Below are positions 8,588 to 17,227 of a stretch of DNA of 64,000 nucleotides, piece after piece. Every line of letters starts with the position of its first letter. Positions within the stretch are counted from its first letter, which is position 1. The translations under genes were made by a program, and so were the position numbers. The DNA is from Nostoc sp. CHAB 5844 (lineage in GTDB: Bacteria > Cyanobacteriota > Cyanobacteriia > Cyanobacteriales > Nostocaceae), in NCBI RefSeq assembly GCF_020829595.1, contig NZ_JAIVFW010000010.1:87685-151684 (forward strand), in the 5' to 3' direction. The notes beneath the pieces were generated by a model. That model saw nothing but the letters and a program-made list of their open reading frames with translations. It did not search any database and was not told the DNA's origin.

Positions 8588-9510
8588 TCGTCACGCCATT
8601 CACAATTTGACAGGGTACAGATTTCTTGAAATACCCATTGAGGCACGCCATTTTCACTGTTGCTCAAAACTGTTTCCACCGCCACTTCTGTATCTTCAAT
8701 AAATTGAGGTAAATTAGGAAACTCAGAGAAAATCCAGTTAGTTAAAACCTCGCTGGAGAACTTTTGAATCCAGGGGAGTTTAACTGGAATTTCCGATCGC
8801 CAAACAGGATTAGGGCAATCCACAAACTGAATGTTCCAATTTTCAACAGCGCCGCTTTTATCGATTAAGAACATCAGCAGTTTAAAAGAAGATGTTAATT
8901 TTTGCGCTTGCTGAATTCGCGCCACCAGTGGAGACCAAAATTCTTGCAGTAAATTTTGCATGTATGCTTCTGGCATGAAATCGACACTATCCAAAATCAA
9001 AAAAATGTTTTGCGTCTGCCAGCATTGATAAACGCGATCAGCGATTTCGCTGGGTTTGCTGTCCTGGCGGAGTCCAACTTGGCGGCCTAATTCTCGCCAT
9101 AGTGCCTTGACATCTCGACTCCGCGCTAGACAAGTCAGATCCAGGATGACTTTTTTTCCCGCAATCCCCTGAAGTACTCTTAACTTCAGTCGGTTGAGAA
9201 GCCAGTGCTGTCCATATAACCAGCCATTTTCTGGGTCGGGATGAATATGAATCAGAAATGCTGCCACAGATTCTCTGTAGACGAATCTAGTAAAAGTTAC
9301 TTCTTGGTCTTGATAGCCCAGGCGCAACAAGCAAGCATACAAATCTTGGCTGGTGATTTGTTGCCTTAAATCAGTTAGTTCAGCTTGGGTATTTTCCAGT
9401 TGTTTTTCTAACTTGAATTTGCTGGCGGGGTCATTTTCGATGACGAGTGCTTCCCCTAAACGCTGAATTTTTTCAACTAATAGATTTTGCTGTTTGCGTA
9501 ACTCATACAT
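8572..9510 (-). CDS. Coiled coil plus inactive-STAND-like NTPase-fold protein
   Basis: A 312-residue protein. Residues 1-52 form a coiled coil (EKIQRLGEALVIENDPASKF) nearly identical to the C-terminus of the neighbouring CHAT protease, so both proteins probably bind through it. The rest looks like a STAND-type P-loop fold whose Walker A is lost: the expected position reads NGWLYGQHWLLNRL without GK(S/T), while a Walker-B-like IFLILDSVD is present. This is the pattern of iSTAND proteins in NTP-dependent conflict systems. The stop overlaps the following MoxR gene. Likely an adaptor or scaffold without NTPase activity. Confidence 0.65.
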   Translation of the reverse strand: MYELRKQQNLLVEKIQRLGEALVIENDPASKFKLEKQLENTQAELTDLRQQITSQDLYACLLRLGYQDQEVTFTRFVYRESVAAFLIHIHPDPENGWLYGQHWLLNRLKLRVLQGIAGKKVILDLTCLARSRDVKALWRELGRQVGLRQDSKPSEIADRVYQCWQTQNIFLILDSVDFMPEAYMQNLLQEFWSPLVARIQQAQKLTSSFKLLMFLIDKSGAVENWNIQFVDCPNPVWRSEIPVKLPWIQKFSSEVLTNWIFSEFPNLPQFIEDTEVAVETVLSNSENGVPQWVFQEICTLSNCEWRDEWDRL

Positions 9511-9539
9511 GCAAATTACTAAGACAACTTAGATACGGA

Positions 9540-10376
9540 TTATTTCTCAAGTTTACTATCCACATCCGCCATTTCACGACTAATTTGGTCTCGATCGCTT
9601 TGAGCCTGTTGAAGTTGAATTTCCAGTTTGAAGCAAGTGGCTGGATCTATTTCAATATCTAGAGCTTCTCCTAAGCGTTGAATTTTCTGGCTCAACAAGT
9701 TATAGCGTCGCTGTAATCCTGTTTGTTCTGCTTCTAAGTCTTGCCGTTGGCGGTGACTGAGTTTAGATTTTGGGGTAGCAGTTAACGTTGCAGCTTTAGT
9801 AGATTGTTTGAGCAAGACTGGGGTTAGGTGTTCAGCAATGCCTTCTAGGCGAATGGCAGCACAACCCAGTTTATAGGCAAACTCAATGTCACGACCAGCC
9901 CCTAACGCATCGTAGAAGCCAACTGCAAAAGCGATCGCGGCTTGATCTCCAATTGCCTGATTCATGCCGATCACGTAGGGAATGTGATCAGCGATCGCTC
10001 TTGCTTGCACTTCAGAATAGCAGCCATTCAGCACTACACAAGCAATTTTGTCAGCAAATAGTTCAAATAGTCCCGCCAGCACAGATCCATCCACTAACTT
10101 CACATTGCCAGCGTCATCCTCAAAAACTAGTCCTTCTTCTCCTCCTCCATGCCCAGAAAAGTGGATAATTTGCGGCTCAATATCCAGCATCGCCCGTTGA
10201 ATATCGCGGGGACGCACTGCCAAGCGTTGCTCTAAGTTGAATTGATCTCGCTTCTGAGAACGTTTTAGTCCTTCGGCAATGTCTCGCAACTCCTGGTCAA
10301 GCCTCAAGCGTACAGTAGCTTTAGGGTTGGCGGTAATAAATAAGATGGTTGGAGGAGCGGTGCTGAATGAAGACAT
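9540..10376 (-). CDS. CHAT-domain (caspase-like) protease with C-terminal coiled coil
   Basis: A 278-residue protein opening the minus-strand conflict cluster. The CHAT domain starts at ILFITANP (residue 11). The catalytic pair is clear: His76 in IIHFSGHG and Cys119 in VVLNGCYS. The domain continues to FAVGFYDALGAGRDIEFAY. Residues 219-278 are a charged coiled coil (QKIQRLGEALDIEIDPATCF) shared with the next protein. CHAT peptidases cleave target proteins to activate or kill, as gasdermin-activating and metacaspase-like systems do. The next gene starts 29 bp on, so the first four genes form one operon. Intact catalytic residues suggest it is functional. Confidence 0.85.
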   Translation of the reverse strand: MSSFSTAPPTILFITANPKATVRLRLDQELRDIAEGLKRSQKRDQFNLEQRLAVRPRDIQRAMLDIEPQIIHFSGHGGGEEGLVFEDDAGNVKLVDGSVLAGLFELFADKIACVVLNGCYSEVQARAIADHIPYVIGMNQAIGDQAAIAFAVGFYDALGAGRDIEFAYKLGCAAIRLEGIAEHLTPVLLKQSTKAATLTATPKSKLSHRQRQDLEAEQTGLQRRYNLLSQKIQRLGEALDIEIDPATCFKLEIQLQQAQSDRDQISREMADVDSKLEK

Positions 10377-10537
10377 AGCCTGACTTGACGAAAGTTACAT
10401 GAGCGAGGTTTATAACAAACTAAATATATGGCAAACCGTCAACTAACGTGCGTTAAATTACTAAACAATATTGATAGTAATCTGGTTAAGCAGTTTGGTT
10501 ATGACTCACAATGATCACAACGATCAATCCCACAGCC

Positions 10538-10669
10538 ATGAATTGTCTTCCCATATCACCTGAAGAAAAAGCTATACAAGAACAAATCCACGCCCAACAA
10601 GCCGAAGCAGAAGTTACTCGACTGCGGGAGATTTTACACGCTCAGGGTATTAACCTCGAAAATATTTGA
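10538..10669 (+). pseudogene. C-terminal remnant of an Uma2-like gene
   Basis: An open frame of 43 codons (MNCLPISPEEKAIQEQIHAQ, then EAEVTRLREILHAQGINLENI) ending in TGA. Heptad-like Q/E-rich helices followed by LxAQGIxxENI are the usual C-terminal tail of cyanobacterial Uma2 (DUF820) proteins. The nuclease domain that should precede it is missing. It lies in the 362-bp gap between the CHAT gene and the next plus-strand gene, where I see no other coding sequence. It is most likely debris from a larger gene. Confidence 0.45.
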
Positions 10670-10738
10670 TAACATGATGAAGCTAACAGCAGTTTTTTTC
10701 AAAAAAATAAGTATTTTTGACCAAAAGTAGGGCAGCAT

Positions 10739-11431
10739 TTGCAAGCAAAAGAGATTAAGGAGCAGTTAAAATCACTTATCGAGGATGCCTCCACGATAGA
10801 TCCAAACCTAGCGAGAAAATTGCATGAAATTAATCGTTGGGTTAAAGATATTAAGTTAGGTTCCCTGACGGCAAAACCATTGGTTCTGGCTTTTCTTTTA
10901 GAAGTAATTACGGATTCTACGATTTGGCTATTAATTCAATCTTTACCTTCCGAAGCAGAAAAACAAGCTAAGTTAGCCCAAATGACCCCCAATGAAAGGT
11001 ATTGGTATAGTTATCTATTTCCTAAGTGGATTAATGCAACTGATTCTAAATTTTATATTTGGAAGCAAAAATTAATGTCCGGTGAATTTAATCAAGTTGA
11101 TGATGATATTATTAAATCAATAGCTCAAGATATTGTCAGTCGTGAAGGCAGTTTTTGGCAGCGTTATATTGCCGACCTTTCTATGGCAACAGATTTAATC
11201 GTCAGCAGTCGGAACAATCAACCTCTATGTATTCAAGTTACTAGTGTATCTGGAGAATTAAGTAACCAAAAGTATCATGACTGGAAAAATACACTTAACT
11301 TGTGGGAGATAGAAAGAGGATTATTTGTCAGTTACAATCCCAAAGATGCTAATTTTATTAATCAGTTAGTCAACGTTGCTCTGTATAACAGTGATTATCT
11401 TGCTGACGGCAAATATCTAAAATTTGCTTAA
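10739..11431 (+). CDS. Unrecognised protein, possible degenerate PD-(D/E)XK fold
   Basis: I do not recognise this 230-residue family. The start is a TTG at 10739 with a weak GTAGGG upstream; no ATG lies near the N-terminus. The protein is helical at the N-terminus (EIKEQLKSLIEDASTIDPN). Near residues 155-175 it has MATDLIVSSRNNQPLCIQVTS, which has the shape of a nuclease D...(E/Q)xV/K element but with Gln where a catalytic acid is expected. The C-terminus LWEIERGLFVSYNPKDANFI suggests an alpha/beta fold. The next gene follows 44 bp downstream on the same strand, so the two may work together. Confidence 0.5.
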   Translation: MQAKEIKEQLKSLIEDASTIDPNLARKLHEINRWVKDIKLGSLTAKPLVLAFLLEVITDSTIWLLIQSLPSEAEKQAKLAQMTPNERYWYSYLFPKWINATDSKFYIWKQKLMSGEFNQVDDDIIKSIAQDIVSREGSFWQRYIADLSMATDLIVSSRNNQPLCIQVTSVSGELSNQKYHDWKNTLNLWEIERGLFVSYNPKDANFINQLVNVALYNSDYLADGKYLKFA

Positions 11432-11475
11432 TCTTCTGATGTATTTAATACAGTTAACTGTTTATCACAGCCTTT

Positions 11476-11898
11476 ATGCCTAACCAACGTGAAACTGCAA
11501 GCTACGAAGGACAATTAGACAAATTTGCCCAAGCATTAGCAACAGCTAGAAAAATGCAACAAGATTGGCTAACTTACGGGTTAGATTTTGTCCATATTTA
11601 TATTGAAGATGTTGATGGAGACTGGCTGGAAACTTGGGGACATGATGAAATTTTAGGTAATCCTTTATTGGACGCTATTAAAGAATTTTTAGTAAGTGAT
11701 GATGTATTAGCTGTGCAGGTAAGACAACAATTAGGGAAAAAATCGCTGTTTGATTTCGCAGTTAACTTAGCAGAATGTGAAAGAATTATTGAACAGAGTG
11801 ACAGATTATCTGCGATTAAAAATTTGTTAGCTGATGATGACGGGGATAATGTAGAAGTCGGGAATTTAGCAAATCAGCTTGTAGAAAAATTCTTCTAG
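11476..11898 (+). CDS. Unrecognised acidic 140-residue protein
   Basis: I do not recognise the family. The 140-residue protein is acidic and mostly helical: an N-terminal helix (GQLDKFAQALATARKMQQDW), a strand-rich centre (VHIYIEDVDGDWLETW), then helices ending QLVEKFF. No signal peptide or membrane segment is visible. It lies 44 bp after the gene at 10739-11431 and probably shares its transcript; the pair could be an accessory two-gene cassette beside the conflict cluster. No function is proposed. Confidence 0.55.
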   Translation: MPNQRETASYEGQLDKFAQALATARKMQQDWLTYGLDFVHIYIEDVDGDWLETWGHDEILGNPLLDAIKEFLVSDDVLAVQVRQQLGKKSLFDFAVNLAECERIIEQSDRLSAIKNLLADDDGDNVEVGNLANQLVEKFF

Positions 11899-11982
11899 TA
11901 ACTATAGCAATCTGATTTGATTTGGAGAAATTATTTGTGTAGGGGGAGGGAGAATAGAGAACAGTAACCCCCCAAAATAATT

Positions 11983-12040
11983 GTTGGGTTCCACTACCCT
12001 ACGGGAATCCACCCTTCGGGTGTCTACGTTACACCCAACC
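11983..12040. repeat. Dispersed TTGGGTT/CCCAACC palindromic repeat
   Basis: GTTGGGTT at 11983-11990 and CACCCAACC at about 12032-12040 bound a short imperfect inverted repeat, related to the longer GTAGGTTGGGTT elements at 46140-46428. It lies in the 365-bp stretch 11899-12263 before the TerC gene. The rest of that stretch holds only a short open fragment (DESSDSLRFFREKRSVSF, stop at about 12240) that may be the tail of a lost antitoxin-like gene. Confidence 0.45.
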
Positions 12041-12263
12041 TAAAAAAATTTATGAGTTGTAGCAAAAGTCTGAAAAAGCAAGACAATTGCTAAAATTTGT
12101 GTATAATGAACTACATTTAAACAGAATTGTAAAAATACTTAGATGCAATCGCCGCAATTATGCAGCGTCTACAAGTTAAGCTGGATGAAAGTAGCGATTC
12201 ATTGCGTTTTTTTAGAGAAAAACGTTCTGTTAGTTTTTAATTTTTCTGCTTGAGAAACCCGGA

Positions 12264-12983
12264 ATGCTAGACAGCATATTTGATTATCTCCACTTTCATT
12301 TCAGCATCGAAGCCCCGATAGTCCTACTAATCCTAGTGTTTTTAGAGGCGGTGCTATCAGCTGACAATGCGATCGCTCTCGCCGCGATCGCGCAAGGATT
12401 AGAAGACAAAGAACTAGAACGTCAGGCACTAAACTTTGGTTTAGTCATTGCCTACGTGCTGCGAATTACCCTAATTTTGACTGCTACGTGGGTACAAAAT
12501 TTCTGGCAATTTGAACTTTTAGGTGCTGCTTACCTATTGTGGCTGGTGTTCCAACACTTTACCTCAGAAGAAACAGAAGACTCTCACCATCACGGGCCAA
12601 GGTTTAATTCTGTGTTACAAGCCATACCTGTAATTGCATTTACAGACTTGGCCTTTTCTTTAGATAGCGTGACAACCGCGCTCGCAGTTTCTCAAGAACG
12701 ATGGTTGGTACTAACTGGTGCCACTATTGGGATTATTACACTGCGATTCATGGCTGGCTTGTTTATCCGCTGGTTAGATGAATATGCCAATCTTGAAGAC
12801 GCAGGTTATGTAACTGTAGCATTGGTGGGTTTGCGTTTGTTATTGAAAGTCGTCAATGATGATTTAGTACCACCAGAATGGTTAATGATCACGGCGATCG
12901 CCCTAATTTTAGCTTGGGGATTTTCTAAACGCACTGCGAGCGCCTCACCCCAAGCAGAACAGGAGAAAACCGAAAAATTCTGA
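12264..12983 (+). CDS. TerC-family integral membrane protein
   Basis: A 239-residue polytopic membrane protein with the two TerC hallmarks: LEAVLSADNAIALAAIA near residues 28-44 and DLAFSLDSVTTALAVS near residues 129-144, each placing acidic residues within membrane helices. About seven hydrophobic segments are visible. TerC/Alx/YkoY proteins are linked to manganese export or to metallation of exported proteins; cyanobacterial and plastid members also affect thylakoid membrane protein insertion. A histidine-rich loop (DSHHHGPRF) sits after the third helix. It appears monocistronic and converges on ndk. Confidence 0.88.
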   Translation: MLDSIFDYLHFHFSIEAPIVLLILVFLEAVLSADNAIALAAIAQGLEDKELERQALNFGLVIAYVLRITLILTATWVQNFWQFELLGAAYLLWLVFQHFTSEETEDSHHHGPRFNSVLQAIPVIAFTDLAFSLDSVTTALAVSQERWLVLTGATIGIITLRFMAGLFIRWLDEYANLEDAGYVTVALVGLRLLLKVVNDDLVPPEWLMITAIALILAWGFSKRTASASPQAEQEKTEKF

Positions 12984-12984
12984 A

Positions 12985-13045
12985 TTCTGAAGTCTGAAGT
13001 CTGAAGTTTTATTTTTCATACTTCATACTTCACACTTCATACTTA
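12985..13045. repeat. Tandem heptamer repeats between convergent genes
   Basis: Three to four copies of a TCTGAAG heptamer (about 12985-13006) are followed by four CTTCATA/CTTCACA heptamers (about 13017-13042). The two blocks are partly complementary, so the RNA can fold. They occupy the whole gap between the stops of the TerC gene and ndk. Related heptamers recur at 3515-3540, 55803-55860 and 63720-63750. They are short tandemly repeated repetitive sequence typical of heterocystous cyanobacteria, perhaps serving as a bidirectional terminator here. Confidence 0.65.
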
Positions 13046-13047
13046 TT

Positions 13048-13497
13048 TTATTCGTGCAACCAAGGGAATAAATGTGGTTGCCAATTAACTAATTCTTCAT
13101 CTTTAAACCACAAAGCAACTTCTCTTTGTGCAGTTTCGGGAGCATCAGAACCGTGAATTAAGTTGCGCCCGATATTGATGCCAAAATCGCCACGAATCGT
13201 TCCTGGCTCTGCTGTTAAAGGATTGGTTGCCCCAATAATCTTTCTGGCGGAAGCAATTACACCATCACCTTCCCAAACCATCGCTATTACCGGGCCAGAA
13301 GTGATAAATTCGACTAAGCTACCAAAAAAGGGTCGTTCCCGGTGAACATCATAATGTTGTTCCGCCAATTCTCGACTAACTTGAAGAAACTTCAACCCAA
13401 CAAGGGTAAAACCTTTAGTTTCAAACCGACGAATAATTTCACCAATCAGTTTACGTTGTACGCCATCAGGCTTAATCGCTAAAAATGTGCGTTCCAA
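13048..13497 (-). CDS. ndk: Nucleoside diphosphate kinase
   Basis: A 149-residue enzyme that transfers the gamma-phosphate of ATP to nucleoside diphosphates through a phosphohistidine. The active-site segment [15 protein letters not shown] carries the catalytic His115. The N-terminal [13 protein letters not shown] and the Kpn-loop region around [14 protein letters not shown] are complete. Length and sequence match the family closely. It is transcribed alone, facing away from speA, and ends against a heptamer repeat block shared with the TerC gene. Confidence 0.97.
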   Translation of the reverse strand: MERTFLAIKPDGVQRKLIGEIIRRFETKGFTLVGLKFLQVSRELAEQHYDVHRERPFFGSLVEFITSGPVIAMVWEGDGVIASARKIIGATNPLTAEPGTIRGDFGINIGRNLIHGSDAPETAQREVALWFKDEELVNWQPHLFPWLHE

Positions 13498-13716
13498 AGC
13501 TGTCTCCCAAAACTTAATAAAGTTTTTATTTAGTCCTTTGTCATTTGTCGTTTGTCCTTTGTCATAGTCTCAAAATAAACAACCAATAACCAATGACCAA
13601 TGACCAATGACAATTAACCAATCAGAGTTTATCTCAGAAATCATCTCCGGGTGCATATCCATTACCAGATGAATGCGTTAAATTGTTTATTCGTGGGTGA
13701 AACACAGAGGTCAGAA

Positions 13717-15735
13717 ATGGGTGTTGAGTCAACTGCTACATCTGATGAGGTGGTACAACTACCGTCTAATGGTCATAAATCTGAAGTGAAAAATCACAAA
13801 CAAAAAAAGTTATTACCACCTAGCACTACCGCAAGCGATTTGCCTCGCGCCTGGAAAATCGAGGATAGCGAAGCATTGTACCGCATTGAAGGATGGGGGC
13901 AACCTTATTTTTCGATTAACGCAGCTGGTCATATTACTGTTTCCCCGAAAGGCGATCGCGGGGGTTCTCTGGACTTATTTGAATTAGTCAATGCTTTAAA
14001 ACAACGTAATTTAGGGCTACCCATGCTGATTCGGTTTTCTGATATTTTGGAAGACCGGATTGAACGATTAAACGCTTGTTTTGCCAAAGCGATCGCTCGT
14101 TATAACTACCCAGGTGTTTATCGTGGTGTGTTTCCTGTCAAGTGCAACCAGCAACGGCATTTGATTGAAGATTTAGTCAAATTTGGTAAACCCCATCAAT
14201 TTGGTTTAGAAGCCGGTTCTAAGCCGGAATTAATGATTGCTTTGGCTTTATTGGATACCCCAGGAGCCTTGCTCGTTTGCAACGGCTACAAAGACCGGGA
14301 ATACATCGAAACAGCGATGTTAGCTCAAAGACTAGGCCAAACACCAATTATCGTTTTAGAGCAGATTGAAGAAGTCGATTTAGTCATAGCTGCCAATCGC
14401 CAGTTAGGAATTAAGCCAATTCTCGGAGTCCGCGCCAAACTCAGCACCCAAGGAATGGGACGCTGGGGAACCTCCAGTGGCGATCGCGCCAAATTTGGTT
14501 TAACCATGCCAGAAATTATCGAAGCCGTGGACAAATTGCGCGAAGCCGAATTAATTGAGTCTTTGCAGTTATTGCATTTCCATATCGGTTCGCAGATTTC
14601 TGCCATTAATGTGATTAAAGATGCCATCCAAGAAGCCAGCCGCATTTACGTAGAGTTGGCGATGTTGGGAGCAGATATGAGATATCTCGATGTTGGCGGT
14701 GGCTTGGGTGTAGACTACGACGGTTCCCAAACCAACTTCTACGCCTCGAAAAATTACAATATGCAGAACTATGCCAACGATATCGTGGCAGAGTTAAAAG
14801 ATACCTGTGCCGAACGGCAAATTCCCGTACCTACACTGATCAGTGAAAGTGGCAGGGCGATCGCCTCTCACCAATCAGTACTGATTTTTGATGTTCTCAG
14901 TACCAGCGATGTCCCCCTGAATCCGCCAGAACCTCCACAAGAGGGAGAATCGCCAATTATTAATTACCTGTGGGAAACTTACCAATCGATTAATAAAGAG
15001 AATTACCAAGAGTTTTTCCACGACGCAACGCAATTCAAAGAAGAAGCCATTAGCCGCTTTAACTTAGGAATTTTGCGCTTGCGCGAACGTGCCAAAGCCG
15101 AACGACTGTACTGGGCTTGCTGTCAAAAAATTTTAGACATTACTAGGCAGCAAGATTACGTACCAGACGAACTGGAAGACCTTGAAAAAATTATGGCTTC
15201 CATTTATTACATTAATTTATCAGTGTTTCAATCAGCACCAGATTGTTGGGCGATCGACCAGTTATTTCCCATCATGCCAATCCATCGCCTCGATGAAGAA
15301 CCAACGCGGCGGGGAATTTTGGCAGACCTCACCTGCGACAGTGATGGCAAAATAGACCGCTTTATTGACCTGCGCGATGTCAAATCAGTTTTAGAACTGC
15401 ACACCTTCCACCCAGGAGAACCCTATTACTTAGGTATGTTCCTGAATGGCGCTTACCAAGAAATCATGGGCAACCTGCACAACTTGTTTGGGGACACCAA
15501 CGCTGTTCACATTCAACTGACACCCAAAGGATACCAAATTCAACACGTCGTCAAAGGCGACACCATGAGTGAAGTAGTAAGCTACGTACAGTATGACTCA
15601 GAAGATATGGTGGAACACATCCGCCAGCGCTGCGAGAAAGCCTTAGAAGAAAAACGTATTACCCTCGCAGAATCTCAACGGCTCATGCAAACCTACGAGC
15701 AAAGCCTCAGACGATACACGTATTTGAATAGCTAA
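13717..15735 (+). CDS. speA: Biosynthetic arginine decarboxylase
   Basis: A PLP-dependent enzyme converting arginine to agmatine, the entry to putrescine and spermidine. I place the start at ATG 13717, which follows a good AGAGG ribosome site at a normal distance and gives the MGVEST N-terminus and a 672-residue product; a longer frame to 13651 exists but its extra residues look non-native. The PLP lysine is in VFPVKCNQQRHL (about residue 142). GLEAGSKPEL, the glycine-rich YLDVGGGLGVDYDG and LHTFHPGEPYYLGMFLNGAY mark a classic SpeA. Its stop faces the NDP-sugar gene across a shared hairpin. Confidence 0.95.
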   Translation: MGVESTATSDEVVQLPSNGHKSEVKNHKQKKLLPPSTTASDLPRAWKIEDSEALYRIEGWGQPYFSINAAGHITVSPKGDRGGSLDLFELVNALKQRNLGLPMLIRFSDILEDRIERLNACFAKAIARYNYPGVYRGVFPVKCNQQRHLIEDLVKFGKPHQFGLEAGSKPELMIALALLDTPGALLVCNGYKDREYIETAMLAQRLGQTPIIVLEQIEEVDLVIAANRQLGIKPILGVRAKLSTQGMGRWGTSSGDRAKFGLTMPEIIEAVDKLREAELIESLQLLHFHIGSQISAINVIKDAIQEASRIYVELAMLGADMRYLDVGGGLGVDYDGSQTNFYASKNYNMQNYANDIVAELKDTCAERQIPVPTLISESGRAIASHQSVLIFDVLSTSDVPLNPPEPPQEGESPIINYLWETYQSINKENYQEFFHDATQFKEEAISRFNLGILRLRERAKAERLYWACCQKILDITRQQDYVPDELEDLEKIMASIYYINLSVFQSAPDCWAIDQLFPIMPIHRLDEEPTRRGILADLTCDSDGKIDRFIDLRDVKSVLELHTFHPGEPYYLGMFLNGAYQEIMGNLHNLFGDTNAVHIQLTPKGYQIQHVVKGDTMSEVVSYVQYDSEDMVEHIRQRCEKALEEKRITLAESQRLMQTYEQSLRRYTYLNS

Positions 15736-15741
15736 GAAGTA

Positions 15742-15798
15742 AAAAGTCAAAAGGCAAAAGATGAAATTTTTTACTTTTGCCTTTTACCTTTTGACTTT
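15742..15798. terminator. Bidirectional hairpin between convergent genes
   Basis: AAAGTCAAAAGGCAAAAG (about 15743-15760) can pair with CTTTTGCCTTTTACCTTTTGACTTT (15774-15798), leaving an AT-rich loop containing a T-run. It fills the gap between the converging stops of speA and the NDP-sugar pyrophosphorylase gene. The same sequence family occurs elsewhere in the window as dispersed repeat material, so it may be a repeat that now serves as a terminator. Confidence 0.55.
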
Positions 15799-15800
15799 CA

Positions 15801-16967
15801 TTAACTAGCGTTTGTCCCCAGCAATTCTTCAATCGCTTGCCGTTCCAAAGGAGTATGAACTGGTGGTATTTGGCGAGCATCAGTAATCAGCCAGTCTAAA
15901 GCAGCTGCTTGCACATCAATTGATGCGCCTGTTTTATCAACGCAGTAACGACCAAACACCAGCTTATCAACTAAGCGAACTCCAGGCCCCAAGCGCGACC
16001 ATTCAAAAATTACGCTGTTATCTACCGTTGCGCCACTGCATATCCAGCAATTCGGGCCAATCATCGCCGGGCCGACGATTTTTGCTCCGTCTTCGATTCT
16101 GGTCATGCCACCGATGTAAACTGGGCCTGTGATATCTACTTTGTCCCAATTTACAGCCACATTTAAGCCAGTGTAGATCCCAGGGGCTACTTCATGGCCA
16201 GGAATTTGCACATTTTTAATTTCGCCTAGCAATACGCCACGAATCGCCCGCCAGTAGTCCGGGACTTTACCGATATCTACCCATTCAAAATCCATAGGAA
16301 TGGCGTAGAAAGGCGCACCAATTTCCACTAGTTTTGGGAATAACTGGCTACCGATGTCATATTCAATTCCAGAGGGAATGTACTTAAATACCTCTGGCTC
16401 AAAAATGTAAATCCCTGTGTTGATGTTGGTACTGAGGGCTTCTTCTGTTGAAGGTTTTTCTTGGAAAGCTTTGACTCGCCCATCGTCATCAGTGACGACA
16501 ACACCGTAACTAGAAACTTCTTCTAGGGGAACAGATTTAGAAATGATTGTCGCAATTGAGCCTTTGGATTTATGCCACTTCACAGCTGCTGTTAAATCCA
16601 AGTCAATTAAAGCATCACCGCATAATACTACAAAGGTATCGTCAAAAAACGGTGAGAAATCTTGAATGCGTCGCATTCCTCCAGCAGAACCAATTGCTTC
16701 CCCTACTAATTTACCGTCGTCAATTTTTCCTTCAAAAGAATAGGCAATTTGTACACCAAACCGCTGACCGTCGCGGAAATAGTTTTCAATTTCCTCAGCC
16801 AAATGGCTAACGTTGACCATAATCTGGTCAAATCCGTGTTGGCGCAAAAGTTCCAGTAAAAATTCCATCACTGGCTTTTGCAGGATGGGAATCATCGGTT
16901 TGGGAGTCGTGTAGGTAATTGGACGAACGCGAGTACCCTTACCCGCCGCGAGAATCATCGCTTTCAT
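15801..16967 (-). CDS. NDP-sugar pyrophosphorylase (nucleotidyltransferase with beta-helix)
   Basis: A 388-residue enzyme with the nucleotidyltransferase signature LAAGKGTRVRPITYTTPKP (residues 6-24), the metal and substrate motif CGDALIDLDL, FQEKP and DFEWVDIGKVPDYW. From about residue 260 it has hexapeptide-like repeats (GPVYIGGMTRIEDGAKI and GPAMIGPNCWICSGA) forming a left-handed beta-helix. It would make an activated sugar such as GDP-mannose or dTDP/UDP-glucose for glycans. Cyanobacterial homologues are annotated as either mannose-1-phosphate guanylyltransferase or glucose-1-phosphate transferase, and I cannot decide the nucleotide from sequence. Confidence 0.88.
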   Translation of the reverse strand: MKAMILAAGKGTRVRPITYTTPKPMIPILQKPVMEFLLELLRQHGFDQIMVNVSHLAEEIENYFRDGQRFGVQIAYSFEGKIDDGKLVGEAIGSAGGMRRIQDFSPFFDDTFVVLCGDALIDLDLTAAVKWHKSKGSIATIISKSVPLEEVSSYGVVVTDDDGRVKAFQEKPSTEEALSTNINTGIYIFEPEVFKYIPSGIEYDIGSQLFPKLVEIGAPFYAIPMDFEWVDIGKVPDYWRAIRGVLLGEIKNVQIPGHEVAPGIYTGLNVAVNWDKVDITGPVYIGGMTRIEDGAKIVGPAMIGPNCWICSGATVDNSVIFEWSRLGPGVRLVDKLVFGRYCVDKTGASIDVQAAALDWLITDARQIPPVHTPLERQAIEELLGTNAS

Positions 16968-17227
16968 AAAATTTTATTCCTCAACCACAAGCCAGTTTAC
17001 TTTCAATGAGTGATACTTAATCATCAGTTTTATTTTCTGCTCTAAGTAACTCCTAGAAACAGGGATAACAGGAATTTGCTGGTTGTTGCAACCATAGCGA
17101 GAGATAGATGACAAGCGTAGGCGTAGCCCAACCTAGGCATCGCTGATCTTTTAGATTTGCTAAAACTTAAAAAATAGCTTCGTTGTATCTGTGTAAATTA
17201 CATATATTTTTAGTACGAACCAGTAAT

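Noticed and set aside
12170..12240. Short antitoxin-like open frame before the TerC gene
   Set aside because: Only about 27 codons with no recognisable complete domain; mentioned as possible debris but not annotated as a gene.
13163..13345. Plus-strand open frame inside ndk
   Set aside because: Shadow of ndk on the opposite strand with no domain.
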